Shown here: positions 1 through 10,024 of the stretch, piece after piece | Position numbering within the stretch: the stretch's first letter is position 1 | How the letters are laid out: the number at the start of each line of letters is the position of its first letter | DNA from: FEN-1219 sp039933105 | GTDB taxonomy: Bacteria; Pseudomonadota; Gammaproteobacteria; Steroidobacterales; Rariloculaceae | DNA length: 64,000 nucleotides | Direction: 5' to 3' | Assembly (NCBI GenBank): GCA_039933105.1 | Contig: JBDTOT010000002.1 | Coordinates: 124,001 to 188,000 of the forward strand | Notes under the pieces: model-generated | Seen by the model: the letters and a program-made list of their open reading frames with translations, nothing else | Databases searched by the model: none | What the model was told of the DNA's origin: nothing | Made by a program: the position numbers and the translations under genes

Positions 1-2286
1 CGGTAGCAGGCAACGGCTCTGCGTCCAAGCGAAAGTCCACGGCGCCGCCCGCGTCTCGATGTCTTCGTCGCCGATGTGCTCGGCGCGCTCGGATTTGCTC
101 GCGATGCGCTCGATCACGTCGAACGGCGTCGCGGCACGGAAATACTCCATAAAGTCGCCGGGATCCGAGAGCAGCGTCTGGTAAGCGCTGCGACTCGCGG
201 TGGCGATTTCTTCCATGATGGCTTGCCAGCGCTGCTCGGCCGGATTCTCGGCGGCCGGACGCAGCTTCACGAGCAGCACGGCCGACAACGTCTGCTCGAG
301 CGTGCGAATCGCGATGCCGCGCAGACCATACTTCGTGTTGATGCCCTCGCCCTGCTCCGTCATCCGCAGCCGGCCGTCGATGGCGCCAGGCGGTGCCGCG
401 AGCACGGCCTCGTGCAGCGCGCCGCCGCTGCGGCTCACGGTGCTGCCGCGGCCGTGGAATACCGTCAGCGCTATCCCATGCCGGGCGGTGGTCGCTACGA
501 GCGTCTGCTCCGCCTTTTGCAGGCTCCAGCGCGCCGCGGCTACACCGCCGTCGCGATGGCTGTCGGAGTAGCCAAGCATCACGATCTGATGATCGCCGCG
601 CGAGCGTAGGTGCTCGCGATACACCTTGTCGCCGAGCAGCTTGTCCATGATCTTCGGCGCACGCTCGACGTCCTCGCCCGTCTCGAACAGCGGGGCGATG
701 TCGAGCGGCACGGCCTGACCTTTCGGTCCCAAGTGGCCCCACTTCGCGAGCAACAGCACCGACAGCACGTCGTCGATACCGTGCGCCATGCTGACGATGT
801 ACGGGCCCACTGAATCGCGGCCGTATTTGCGCCGGCAGTGCGCGATCGTCTGGAACACGGCGAGCGTGCGGCGCCCTTCGGACGACAGCTCACCTAGCGG
901 CGATTCGCGCCGCTCGAGCGCTTCCTCGAGCCGGCGCGCGCGATCATCGTCGTCGAGGTCAAGCCAGCGCGGCTCCTGCAACGCCGCGCCGATCACACGC
1001 CGATGTACTTGCGCGGCCTGCCGGATGTCGACCGTGGCCATGTGAAAGCCGAAGGTGCGTGCGCGCCGCAAGAGGCGGCGAACGCTCCACAACCCCGCGT
1101 TGCGGCCTTTGTGCGCACGCAGACTGTCGGCCACGAGCTCGATGTCGGCTATGAACTCGTCCGGCGACTCGTACGGGAATGCCGCGTCGTTGTAAGTCGC
1201 GCGCAGACGCGCACCGACGAGCCGAAAGTACGCCCGGTAGGCCATCTGGCGGTGGCGAATCGGCAGCGACGCGGCCGTTTCCGGAAAGTGGCCGGCATAC
1301 AGCTTCGTGCGCCGCTCGAGCTCTTCGGAGACACGCACGCGATCGGTGCTCTGGCTCATGCGCCCCGCGAGCTCCATACACTCGCGGTAGTACAGCTCGA
1401 TCACGAGCGTACGCTGCCGGGCGAGCGTCTGGCGAATGCTTTTCGCGGTGACGTGCGGATTGCCGTCCAAGTCGCCGCCGACCCACGTACCGAACTGCGC
1501 GACGATCGGCACACGAATCCGCGTGCCGCGCTCAGCGAACGCTCCGGCGAGCGCGCTCTCGAGGTTCTCGTAGAACGGCGGCACCATGCGGTACAGCACG
1601 TCGGTCATGAAGAACATCACGTGCTCGGCTTCGTCGCGCAACCGCACGCCTTCCTCAGCGCGCTCGGCCGTCTGCCAACCGGTCGTCATCTCCTGGCGCA
1701 CTTTGCCGAGCATGGCCTCGAGCTCGTTCGGCGTGAGGTACGGATCCATCATGTCGACGAGATAGCGCGCGATGCTGTGCTCTTTGCGCAGTAGCGTGCG
1801 GCGTGTAACTTCCGTCGGGTGCGCCGTGAACACGGGTTGGATCCTGATCGTCGACAGAGCGCGCTCGAGCTCTTCCGCATCGACGCCCTGCGCCTTCAGC
1901 TTCTGACAGATATCAATGAGACCGAACGGCTGCGGCACGGTCGCGTCGCGCAGGTAGGCGCGGCGGCGTCGGATGCGATGCACCTTCTCCGCCATGTTGA
2001 CCATTTGGAAGTACGTGGAGAACGCGCGAATGAATTCGCGCGCGGTGCTCGGCGCCAACGCACCGATCAGCGCGGTGAGGTCGTTATTGGCTTCGCGGTC
2101 ACCCTCGCGCTGGGCGATGGCGAGTTTGCGCGCGGTCTCGACCAAATCGAACAGCGCTTCGCCGCCCTGTTCGCGCACGAGCTCGCCGACGAGCGTTCCC
2201 AAGCGGTGGACGTCCTCGCGCAGCGCCCGATCCTTCTCCGCAAAGAAGATGTTGGCGCGAATCGTCGGTGAGTTGGCTCCGGACAT
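1..2286 (-). CDS. ppc: Phosphoenolpyruvate carboxylase, C-terminus cut by window edge
   Basis: PEP carboxylase makes oxaloacetate from PEP and bicarbonate, an anaplerotic cytosolic reaction. The frame is open from ATG at 2286 to base 1 without a stop (762 codons; the family is usually about 880-950), so the gene continues outside the window. Visible motifs are the catalytic-His motif FTAHPTE (His near residue 156), GTWVGGDLDGNP, FHGRGSTVSRSGG with both catalytic arginines, RMTEQGEGINTKYG, and at the very end WTQSRCLLP, the conserved block before the missing C-terminal part. GRGSTVSRSGG differs from the commoner GRGG..GRGGG form but keeps the arginines. It lies 24 nt downstream of the ABC exporter on the same strand, so co-transcription is possible. 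Confidence 0.97.
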   Translation of the reverse strand, partial: MSGANSPTIRANIFFAEKDRALREDVHRLGTLVGELVREQGGEALFDLVETARKLAIAQREGDREANNDLTALIGALAPSTAREFIRAFSTYFQMVNMAEKVHRIRRRRAYLRDATVPQPFGLIDICQKLKAQGVDAEELERALSTIRIQPVFTAHPTEVTRRTLLRKEHSIARYLVDMMDPYLTPNELEAMLGKVRQEMTTGWQTAERAEEGVRLRDEAEHVMFFMTDVLYRMVPPFYENLESALAGAFAERGTRIRVPIVAQFGTWVGGDLDGNPHVTAKSIRQTLARQRTLVIELYYRECMELAGRMSQSTDRVRVSEELERRTKLYAGHFPETAASLPIRHRQMAYRAYFRLVGARLRATYNDAAFPYESPDEFIADIELVADSLRAHKGRNAGLWSVRRLLRRARTFGFHMATVDIRQAAQVHRRVIGAALQEPRWLDLDDDDRARRLEEALERRESPLGELSSEGRRTLAVFQTIAHCRRKYGRDSVGPYIVSMAHGIDDVLSVLLLAKWGHLGPKGQAVPLDIAPLFETGEDVERAPKIMDKLLGDKVYREHLRSRGDHQIVMLGYSDSHRDGGVAAARWSLQKAEQTLVATTARHGIALTVFHGRGSTVSRSGGALHEAVLAAPPGAIDGRLRMTEQGEGINTKYGLRGIAIRTLEQTLSAVLLVKLRPAAENPAEQRWQAIMEEIATASRSAYQTLLSDPGDFMEYFRAATPFDVIERIASKSERAEHIGDEDIETRAAPWTFAWTQSRCLLP

Positions 2287-2310
2287 GGCAGAGGCAAGTC
2301 TAGCGCGGAC

Positions 2311-4143
2311 TCACCGGTAGGCGCGCGCTTGCAAATCGAAGAGGTGCGCGTAGCGTCCGCGCAGGCGCACGAGCTCTTCATGCGTCCCCTGCTCCAGAAT
2401 TTGCCCGTCATCGAGCACGACGATCTGGTCGGCATAGCGAACGGTCGAAAACCGGTGGGAGATCAGGATCGCGATGCGATCTTTGGTCAGCGAGCGGAAG
2501 TGCTCGAAGATCTGCGCCTCGGTCTCCACGTCCATCGCCGCCGTCGGCTCATCGAGCACCAGGATCTCTGCATCCGTACGCATGAACGCGCGGGCGAGCG
2601 CGACGCGCTGCCACTGCCCTCCCGACAACTCCTGCCCGGCGTTGAACCACCGCCCGAGCTGCGTGTCGTAGAGCGTCGGCAACGCCCCGATAAACTCCGC
2701 TGCCTGGCCTTTCTCTGCGGCCGCGGCCCAGCGCTGCCGATCCTCGTACGCGCCTACGTCGCCAGCGCCGATGTTCTCGCCGACGGTGAGGTGATAGCGG
2801 TTGAAGTCCTGGAAGATCACCCCGACGCGACGGCGCAGCGCCACCGGATCCCACTCGCGTAGATCGCGTCCCTGGTAACGGACGGCGCCGGAATCGGGCG
2901 TATATAGCCCCGCCAGCAGCTTCACGATCGTAGTCTTGCCCGAGCCATTCGAGCCGACGAGAGCCACGCTCTGGCCAGGGCGCACGGTGAGCGTGAGATC
3001 GCGGATCACGGGTTTGCTGGCGCCCGGGTAAGTGAAGCTCACGTGGCTGAACTCGATGCCCGCGCTCTCGTCGATGCCGCTCTGCGCGGTGCCGTGCACT
3101 GCGTGCGACGGCTGTTCGAGATAGTCGTAGAGGTTCGACAGATACAGGTTGTCCTCGTACATGCCGCCCACGGCGCTCAGCATCGCGGCCACGGACGCCT
3201 GACCCTGCTTGAATAGCAGCAGGTACATCGTCATCTCGCCGAGCGTGATGACCTGGTCGATCGTGGCAAGCGCGATCCACGCATACGCGCCATAGAACGC
3301 CGCGCTGCTGACGAGGCCGAGTACGAAGCCCCAGCCGGAGCGGCGCACCGTTAGCCGCTTCTCCTCCGCGTAGATGCGCCGGAAGATGTCGCGGTACCGT
3401 TCCAGCAGCCGCGGCCCGAGGTCGAAGAGCTTGACCTCCTTGGCGTGATCCTCCCGCGCGAGCACGACCTCGAGATAACCGAGCATGCGCCGGTCGGCGC
3501 TGCGCCACTGGAACGCACGGAACCGCTCGCCCGAGAACCGGGTCTCGGCGATGAAAGCCGGAACGCCGGCCACGGCGAGGATTGCCACGGCCCAGGGCGA
3601 GAGATGCCAGAGCAGGCCGGCATAGCCCACGAGCGACACCGTGTTCTGCGCGACCGCGAACGTTCGGTTCACGAGGCTCAACGGTCGGACCGAGGCCTCC
3701 TGCCGGGCGCGATTCAGTTTGTCGTAAAGCTCCGAGTCCTCGAACTGCGCGAGCGTGAGCGTCATGGCTTTGTCGAGAATCAGAAGGTGCACGCGTTGCG
3801 ATAGCAATACGCGCAGCAGTGATTGGCAGAAGTCGATACCGCGCTGGGCGGCGGCCACCGCCGCGACAATCAGCCCCTCCAGCGCCACGAGGCCGAGCAC
3901 GGTACCGTAGTCGGGCGGTACCCCGGCCTGATGGGCCGCGAGCGCCGCGACCACCGCATCGACGATCAGCTTGCCGAAGTAGGCCACGCCTGCCGGCAGC
4001 AGACCGGCCACCAGCGTCAGCGCTCCGAGAGTCACGGTCAGCGTTCGGTGCGTGGACCACACGAGCGCCAGCGCGCGGCGGCTATACCGCCAGAAGCCTA
4101 GATACTGAGCGAAGCCCGCCGCGCCTACCGCTTGTTCAGCCAT
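2311..4143 (-). CDS. ABC transporter, fused permease and ATPase (exporter type)
   Basis: A 610-residue half-transporter with six predicted membrane segments in the first ~330 residues and an ATPase domain after about residue 380. The Walker A motif is GSNGSGKTT (near 400), the signature LSGGQWQRVALARA, Walker B ILVLDEPTAAMD and the H-loop ISHRF. It should act as a homodimer in the inner membrane and export an unknown lipid, peptide or drug; the sequence gives no substrate. The ATG at 4143 is preferred over upstream starts because the upstream stretch is Arg/Pro-rich, non-hydrophobic and would run into the trp leader region. It is divergent from the trp operon and precedes ppc. Confidence 0.93.
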   Translation of the reverse strand: MAEQAVGAAGFAQYLGFWRYSRRALALVWSTHRTLTVTLGALTLVAGLLPAGVAYFGKLIVDAVVAALAAHQAGVPPDYGTVLGLVALEGLIVAAVAAAQRGIDFCQSLLRVLLSQRVHLLILDKAMTLTLAQFEDSELYDKLNRARQEASVRPLSLVNRTFAVAQNTVSLVGYAGLLWHLSPWAVAILAVAGVPAFIAETRFSGERFRAFQWRSADRRMLGYLEVVLAREDHAKEVKLFDLGPRLLERYRDIFRRIYAEEKRLTVRRSGWGFVLGLVSSAAFYGAYAWIALATIDQVITLGEMTMYLLLFKQGQASVAAMLSAVGGMYEDNLYLSNLYDYLEQPSHAVHGTAQSGIDESAGIEFSHVSFTYPGASKPVIRDLTLTVRPGQSVALVGSNGSGKTTIVKLLAGLYTPDSGAVRYQGRDLREWDPVALRRRVGVIFQDFNRYHLTVGENIGAGDVGAYEDRQRWAAAAEKGQAAEFIGALPTLYDTQLGRWFNAGQELSGGQWQRVALARAFMRTDAEILVLDEPTAAMDVETEAQIFEHFRSLTKDRIAILISHRFSTVRYADQIVVLDDGQILEQGTHEELVRLRGRYAHLFDLQARAYR

Positions 4144-4151
4144 GCTCGATC

Positions 4152-4181
4152 TTGACCGCCAGGGAGGGGGCCGGACATACT
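4152..4181 (+). promoter_or_regulatory. Putative trp operon promoter
   Basis: TTGACC at 4152-4157 (5/6 to the -35 consensus) and CATACT at 4176-4181 (4/6 to -10) are 18 bp apart. A start of transcription would fall near A4187 or A4190, that is at or just before the ATG of the leader peptide, which would make the leader mRNA nearly leaderless. The match is by eye only. Confidence 0.45.
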
Positions 4182-4189
4182 GCCTGACC

Positions 4190-4270
4190 ATGAGTGGACT
4201 GCGAAGTGTGCATGTACGTAATCGTCGCTGGTGGCGCGGGCCAACAGCGGAGCGGGTAGTGCGCGCGTAG
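4190..4270 (+). CDS. trpL: Trp leader peptide (attenuation peptide)
   Basis: A 26-codon ORF, ATG at 4190 and TAG at 4268, lies between the putative trp promoter and the hairpin before trpE. Codons 14 and 15 are tandem TGG (4229-4234), the hallmark of trp leader peptides: the ribosome stalls there when charged tRNA-Trp is scarce. The peptide is Arg-rich (RNRRWWRG around the Trp pair). There is no clear Shine-Dalgarno at normal spacing; a purine run AGGGAGGGGG lies at 4161-4170, 20 nt upstream. Both Trp codons sit inside a potential hairpin (4226-4249). Position, length and codon content together make the call; function is inferred from other proteobacterial trp operons. Confidence 0.75.
   Translation: MSGLRSVHVRNRRWWRGPTAERVVRA
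4226..4249 (+). promoter_or_regulatory. Leader hairpin holding the tandem Trp codons (1:2 stem)
   Basis: Bases 4226-4235 can pair with 4240-4249: nine pairs and one G-A mismatch around a 4-nt GCGG loop. Both TGG codons are in the 5' arm. This is where the 1:2 pause hairpin of an attenuator is expected; a stalled ribosome would open it and free the 3' arm. The matching antiterminator (2:3) partner could not be fixed by eye. Confidence 0.5.
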
Positions 4271-4300
4271 AAGACCTTCAAGTCCTCTTTCGACCTATGC

Positions 4301-4339
4301 AGACCCATCTCGCGGATAACGGAGATGGGTTTTGTGTTT
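4301..4339 (+). terminator. trp attenuator: intrinsic terminator hairpin before trpE
   Basis: ACCCATCTC (4303-4311) and GAGATGGGT (4322-4330) are perfect 9-bp inverted repeats with a 10-nt loop, extendable by a G-U and an A-U pair. They are followed by TTTTGTGTTT. The structure starts 32 nt after the stop of the Trp leader peptide and ends 32 nt before the trpE ATG, so it can abort transcription in the leader when tryptophan is plentiful. Confidence 0.75.
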
Positions 4340-4370
4340 CTGGACCCTGCAAAACCGAGGCAGTTCCGTC

Positions 4371-5752
4371 ATGGAGTCACCGTTCGACATCACCGCCGAT
4401 CTGGATACGCCGGTATCGGCTTACATGAAACTGAAGCCGTTCAAGCCGTGCTTCCTGCTCGAAAGCGTGGAAAGCGGCGAACGGCTCGCCCGATATTCGT
4501 TCCTCGGCCTGGGCGCCCGCTTGACGCTCGAACTCCACCCCGATCGGTTGACGATCGACGGCAAGAATGCACAGCGGCCCACGAACGCGGCGGAATGGCA
4601 GGCGATGATGCGCAGCGCACTCGACCGCGCCCCGCTCCTGCAACCGCAGATCGACGGAATTCCGTTCGACGGCGGCCTCGTCGGCACCACCGGCTACGAC
4701 GTGGTGCGCTTCTTCGAGCGCCTGCCGGCCAACCGCAGCGAGCGCGACGGTCTGCCGCAAGCCGTATACGTGGCACCGGAATCTCTGCTCGTGTTCGACC
4801 ATCTCACGCGCCGCGTAGCACTGCTGCACGCGGGCTCCGAGAGCGAGCGCCAGGCGCTGCGTGCGGAAGTGATCAAAGCGCTGCGCGGCGGCCTCGACGC
4901 ACCCGACAGGCCCGGCAAATTCTCGCCGGCCGAAGCGAGCATGACGCAGAGCGAGCACGGCGCGTCGGTCCTCGAGGCCAAGACCCGCATCAAGGCAGGC
5001 GACATCTATCAGATTGTGCTCTCCGTGCGTTTCGCGGGCCGCACGGACCTCGATCCGTTTCAGGTGTATCGCGGCCTGCGTCTCCTGAACCCATCCCCGT
5101 ACATGTACTTCTTCGAGTTCGGCAAGCTGCGCGTCGCTGGCTCCTCGCCCGAGGCGCTCGTGCGACTCGCGGGGCGCACGGCGAGCCTGCGGCCGATCGC
5201 GGGCACACGCCCCCGTGGCGCCACTCCCGAGCAAGACGCGGCGCTCGAGAAGGAGCTGCTCGCGGACCCGAAGGAGAATGCGGAGCACGTGATGCTCGTG
5301 GATCTCGCTCGCAACGACTTGGGGCGCGTTGCGAGCTCGGGCTCCGTGCATGTTGACCCGTACCGCAAGATCGAGCGCTACAGCCATGTCATGCACATCG
5401 TGAGCGGGGTGCAGGGCATCGTGGCCCCGGACCGCGACGCCTTCGACTTGTTCGCGGCGGCGTTTCCGGCCGGCACACTCGTCGGCGCGCCAAAGGTGCG
5501 CGCGATGCAGCTGATCGCGGAGCTCGAGCCCACGGGCCGCGGACTCTATGGCGGCACCGTCGGCTACTTCGCGAAGAACGGCAATATGGACCAGGCGATC
5601 ACGATCCGCACGATGGTGTTCGATGGCGACGAATACAGCTTCCAGGCGGGCGGCGGCATCGTGGCCGACAGCTCACCGGACATGGAATACCAAGAAGTGC
5701 TGGCGAAGAGCGCAATCCTGCGGCGGGCGCTCGAGCTCGCGAAGGAAGGACT

Positions 5753-5756
<4 letters not shown>
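4371..5756 (+). CDS. trpE: Anthranilate synthase component I
   Basis: Converts chorismate to anthranilate with ammonia delivered by TrpG; first committed step of tryptophan synthesis. The protein has 461 residues. The N-terminal FLLESVE..ERLARYSF segment corresponds to the LLES feedback-binding region, and the C-terminal chorismate-binding domain shows IKAGDIYQIVLS, the PSPYMYF..F block, GTRPRG, LVDLARNDLGR, GTLVGAPK and QAGGGIVADS. The start at 4371 is chosen for GAGG at 4357-4360 and because a longer frame would begin inside the attenuator. The TGA overlaps the trpG ATG by 4 nt, so the two subunits are probably translationally coupled. Confidence 0.97.
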
Positions 5757-6321
<565 letters not shown>

Positions 6322-6325
<4 letters not shown>

Positions 6326-7353
6326 GTGTGACGCCGCAGCAAATGCTCGATCGCGTGCTTGCGGGGCAGAGCCTCGACGAGCCGACGGCGATGGCGTTGC
6401 TGCGCATAATGGCGAGCGGCGAGCTTGCACCGGCGCTGGCCAAAGCGCTGCTGGTGGCGCTGCGGAGCAAAGGCGAGACCGCCGAGGAGATTCGCGGTTT
6501 CGCACGCGGCATGCGCGAGCTTAGCCTTCGCCCCGCCATTGCGCCCGGCCCGTATGTCGACATCGTCGGCACGGGCGGCGACGGATCGAGCAGCTTGAAC
6601 TTGAGCACGGGCAGTGCGTTGCTCGCGGCTGCGTGCGGCGCCCTTGTCTTGAAGCACGGCAACCGCTCGGTTTCGAGCCGCAGCGGCAGTGCGGACGTGC
6701 TCGCGGCGCTTGGCCTGCCGATTCCGCTCGACGAGGCCCAAGCCGGCGAATGCCTGCAGCGCTTCGGCTTCACGTTTCTGTTCGCGCCCCACTACCACCC
6801 GGCGATGAAGCACATCGCACCCGTGCGCCAGGCGCTGGGGGTGCGCACCGTGTTCAACATCCTGGGCCCGCTCGTGAACCCGGCCGCGCCCCCCTTTCAC
6901 GTCATCGGCGCATTCAGCGACGAGATCGCGGCAGTCATGGCCGAGACATTGGCCGGCCTGCCACTCACACGCGCATTCGTGGTCCACGACCTCACCGGTT
7001 GGGACGAGGCCACGCCCGCCGGCCCGTTCGTTTGCTACGACGTGCGGCCCGGCCGCGTCGAACGCGGCGTGCGGGACCCGCTCGACTTAGGTCTAGCACG
7101 CTGCAAGCACGACGACCTACGCGGCGGCGATAGCGCCACGAATGCAGCGCGGCTGAAAGCCGCGCTCGCGGGCGGTGACACGCCGGGACATCGGGAGGCG
7201 CTGGTGCTCGGCGCTGCACTCGCACTCGAGGTCACCGGTCTCGCGACGGATGCCATTAGCGCCGTCGAGAGAGCGCGCGCGGGCCTCGCGAGCGGCGCCG
7301 GCACGCGGCTGATCGAAAACCTTGCGAAGTTCGGTAAGGAACACATCGCATGA
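6322..7353 (+). CDS. trpD: Anthranilate phosphoribosyltransferase
   Basis: Transfers phosphoribose from PRPP to anthranilate (second step). The 343-residue protein shows the PRPP-binding glycine loop VGTGGDG (near residue 77), NLSTG, KHGNRSVSS, and FAPHYHPAMKHIAPVR with the anthranilate-binding arginine, then FNILGPLVNPA. It is unfused, in contrast to the TrpG-TrpD fusion of enteric bacteria. ATGA overlaps with trpG and with trpC put it inside a translationally coupled chain. Confidence 0.97.
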
Positions 7354-8174
7354 CGTTCCTCCAACGAATGGCGGAAAGCAGCCGTGAACGCGTTCGCGCG
7401 GCACGCGCGGCCGAAGACGACGCCGCGCTGGAACGGCGCGCGCACGCGACGCCGCTGCCGCCGTCGCTCGTGCTGCACAAGTTCGATGTGATCGCAGAAA
7501 TGAAGCTGCGCTCGCCGGCCGCGGGCGGCCTCGCGGCCGGGGATTTCGACAAGACCGCGCAGCTCGAAGGCTACGTCGCGGGCGGCGCCGCGGCCGTGTC
7601 TGTGTTGACGGAACCCACCGAGTTCAAGGGCGAGCTTACGCATCTCGTCGATGCCGCGACGTTGCTCGCCGCGCACGGCCGGCCGGCCATGCGCAAGGAC
7701 TTCCTGACCGACCCCTATCAGGTGCTCGAGGCGCGGGCGGCCGGTGCCGGCGGCGTGCTCGTGATCGTCACCATGCTCGACGACGCGACGATTCGCGCGC
7801 TCGTAGACTCCGCGCGAGCCTTGGGCCTGTTCGTGCTGCTCGAAGCGTTCGACCGCACCGACCTCGAGCGCATCGCGCCGTTCGATGTGCGCCCCGACAG
7901 CGGCCCGCGCGTGCTCGCCGGCGTGAACTGCCGCGACCTGCGCGACCTGAACGTGCGTTTCGAGCGGTTCGCCGAGCTCGCGCCGCACCTGCCCCGGCAC
8001 TTACCAGCCGTCGCCGAGAGCGGCATCGGCACGATAGATGACATCCGCAACGTGGCGAGCGCAGGCTACCGCCTGGCGCTGATCGGCTCGTCATTGATGC
8101 GCGCTTTGGACCCGGCGGCGACACTCATGGCATTGATTGCTGCCGGCCGCGCGGCCACAGCGGAGAGGTACTGA
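7350..8174 (+). CDS. trpC: Indole-3-glycerol-phosphate synthase
   Basis: Closes CdRP to indole-3-glycerol phosphate with loss of CO2 and water. The 274-residue TIM barrel has the catalytic lysine in IAEMKLRSPAAGG, VSVLTEPTEFKG, MRKDFLTDPYQV, LLEAFDRTDLER, GVNCRDLRDLNV and the phosphate-binding AESGIGTIDDI and LIGSSLM segments. It is not fused to TrpF, as it is in E. coli; trpF follows after 1 nt. The motif is usually KxxSPS; here it reads KLRSPAA. Confidence 0.96.
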   Translation: MTFLQRMAESSRERVRAARAAEDDAALERRAHATPLPPSLVLHKFDVIAEMKLRSPAAGGLAAGDFDKTAQLEGYVAGGAAAVSVLTEPTEFKGELTHLVDAATLLAAHGRPAMRKDFLTDPYQVLEARAAGAGGVLVIVTMLDDATIRALVDSARALGLFVLLEAFDRTDLERIAPFDVRPDSGPRVLAGVNCRDLRDLNVRFERFAELAPHLPRHLPAVAESGIGTIDDIRNVASAGYRLALIGSSLMRALDPAATLMALIAAGRAATAERY

Positions 8175-8175
8175 C

Positions 8176-8763
8176 ATGTTCGTAAAGATCTGCGGCATCA
8201 ACAGTCCCGAAGCCGTGGCGGCTGCGGTGCGCGCGGGCGCCGATGCGCTCGGCTTCGTGTTCGCGGAGTCGCCGCGCGAAGTCACGCCGGAGCAGGCCAA
8301 GGAGCTGTGCGTTGGCCTACCGGGCCACGTCGTTCGAATCGCCGTCATGCGCCATCCGTTCGCCGAGCGCTGGCAGCGCGTGCTCCAGGTGTTCGCGCCG
8401 GATTGGCTGCAAACGGACGCCGCGGACCTGCCGGCGATCAAGTTGTCGGCCGGCTGCGTGGCGCTGCCGGTGTATCGCGACGGCAACGCGCCGGCCGATG
8501 CGGATCTACCAGATCGTCTGCTGTGGGAAGGCACGCACAGCGGCTCCGGCAAGCTCGCAGATTGGGACGAAGCGCAAGGGCTGTCGCACGTCGCGGAAGT
8601 GATCCTCGCCGGCGGCTTGACCATCGACAACGTCGCGGATGCCGTGCGCTTCGTCAAACCGTGGGGAGTCGACGTGTCGAGCGGCGTGGAAAGCGCGCGC
8701 GGCGTGAAAGATCCCGCCAAGATCGAAGAATTCGTGGCCCGCGTGCGGGCCATTCAGGAGTGA
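8176..8763 (+). CDS. trpF: Phosphoribosylanthranilate isomerase
   Basis: Amadori isomerase that converts PRA to CdRP. The 195-residue barrel begins FVKICGI with the catalytic Cys, followed by ADALGFVFAESPRE, LQTDA with a catalytic-type Asp, and the phosphate-binding ILAGGLTIDNV and GVDVSSGVES. The ATG at 8176 is preferred because GGAGAGG (8162-8168) lies 7 nt upstream; an in-frame start 39 nt earlier would overlap trpC and add a basic tail foreign to the family. trpB starts 4 nt after its stop. Confidence 0.95.
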   Translation: MFVKICGINSPEAVAAAVRAGADALGFVFAESPREVTPEQAKELCVGLPGHVVRIAVMRHPFAERWQRVLQVFAPDWLQTDAADLPAIKLSAGCVALPVYRDGNAPADADLPDRLLWEGTHSGSGKLADWDEAQGLSHVAEVILAGGLTIDNVADAVRFVKPWGVDVSSGVESARGVKDPAKIEEFVARVRAIQE

Positions 8764-8767
8764 GCTG

Positions 8768-10024
8768 ATGGACAGCCAGGAACGCGAGGCTTTGCTCGCG
8801 GCGCTACTCGATGGTCGCTTGCCCGACGCCAACGGCCGTTTCGGCCCGTTCGGCGGCCGATTCGTGCCAGAAACGCTGATGCCTGCGATCGAGCGCCTGA
8901 CCTACGGCGTGCAGTACATCGTGCCGTCGGCGGAGTTTCAACGCACGCTCATCGGCGAGCTCAAGTCGTGGGTGGGGCGACCAACGGCGCTGACCCACGT
9001 GCCCACTCTGTCGAAGCGCTGGGGCGCGGACGTGTGGTTGAAGCGCGAGGATCTAGCGCACACCGGCGCGCACAAGATCAACAACGGAATCGGCCAGGCG
9101 CTGCTCGCGAAGGCGCTGGGCGCCACGCGCGTCGTTGCCGAAACGGGGGCCGGTCAGCACGGCGTCGCTTCGGCAGCCGCGTGCGCGCGCGTGGGATTGC
9201 CATGCACCGTCTACATGGGCGAGATCGATGTTGCGCGTCAGGCGCCGAACGTCGACCGCATGCGCCGCTTCGGCGCGACCGTCGTGCCCGTGAAGTCCGG
9301 CGACCGCACGCTGCGCGCGGCGATCGACGAAGCGATCCGCGACTGGGTGTCGGACCCCGTCGGTACGTATTACTTGCTCGGCTCGGCGATCGGTCCGCAT
9401 CCGTACCCCTACCTCGTGCGCCAGTTACAAGCCGTGATCGGCCGCGAGGCGCGCGCGCAAATGCTCGAGGCCGGCGGTCTGCCGGACGCCGTCTTCGCGT
9501 GCGTCGGCGGCGGCTCGAACGCGATCGGAATGTTCCACGGGTTCCTCGCCGATCGCGCCGTGAAGATCTACGGAGTCGAAGCCGGCGGGCGCGGGCCCGC
9601 GCTCGGCGAGCACGCCGCGACGCTCTCGCACGGCAAGCCCGGCGTGCTGCACGGCACGTACACGATGTTGCTGTACGACAAGCACGGCCAGATCCAGGAG
9701 ACGCACTCGATCTCGGCCGGCCTCGACTACCCCGGCGTCGGTCCCGAGCACGCGTTTCTGCAGTCGATCGGGCGCGTGGAGTACCTCACGGCCGGCGACA
9801 CGGAAACGCTGGCGGCGCTCGAGGAGCTCACGGCGCACGAAGGCATCTTGCCGGCGCTCGAGAGCTCGCACGCACTCGCCGGCGCCAAGCGCTGGGCCGC
9901 GCAGCATCGCGGCTCGCGTGTGTTGATCGGTCTTTCGGGCCGTGGCGACAAAGACATGCCGATCCTCGCGCAGTACCCGATGGCGGATGCCGCGGTTGCC
10001 GGAGCAAAACATGCTGCCGCGTGA
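8768..10024 (+). CDS. trpB: Tryptophan synthase beta chain
   Basis: PLP enzyme joining indole and serine to tryptophan. The 418 residues include FGPFGGRFVPETL, the PLP lysine in HTGAHKINN (Lys103), the ETGAGQHGVA loop that holds the PLP and substrate carboxylate, VGGGSNAIGMF for the phosphate, YGVEAGG and LIGLSGRGDKD. This is the standard TrpB1 type that works with TrpA. The 3' end overlaps trpA by 14 nt. Confidence 0.97.
   Translation: MDSQEREALLAALLDGRLPDANGRFGPFGGRFVPETLMPAIERLTYGVQYIVPSAEFQRTLIGELKSWVGRPTALTHVPTLSKRWGADVWLKREDLAHTGAHKINNGIGQALLAKALGATRVVAETGAGQHGVASAAACARVGLPCTVYMGEIDVARQAPNVDRMRRFGATVVPVKSGDRTLRAAIDEAIRDWVSDPVGTYYLLGSAIGPHPYPYLVRQLQAVIGREARAQMLEAGGLPDAVFACVGGGSNAIGMFHGFLADRAVKIYGVEAGGRGPALGEHAATLSHGKPGVLHGTYTMLLYDKHGQIQETHSISAGLDYPGVGPEHAFLQSIGRVEYLTAGDTETLAALEELTAHEGILPALESSHALAGAKRWAAQHRGSRVLIGLSGRGDKDMPILAQYPMADAAVAGAKHAAA

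Noticed and set aside
2549..4060. A 503-codon frame on the - strand within the ABC exporter
   Set aside because: It overlaps the true exporter frame, which contains Walker A, signature and Walker B; the alternative reading is Arg-rich without motifs.
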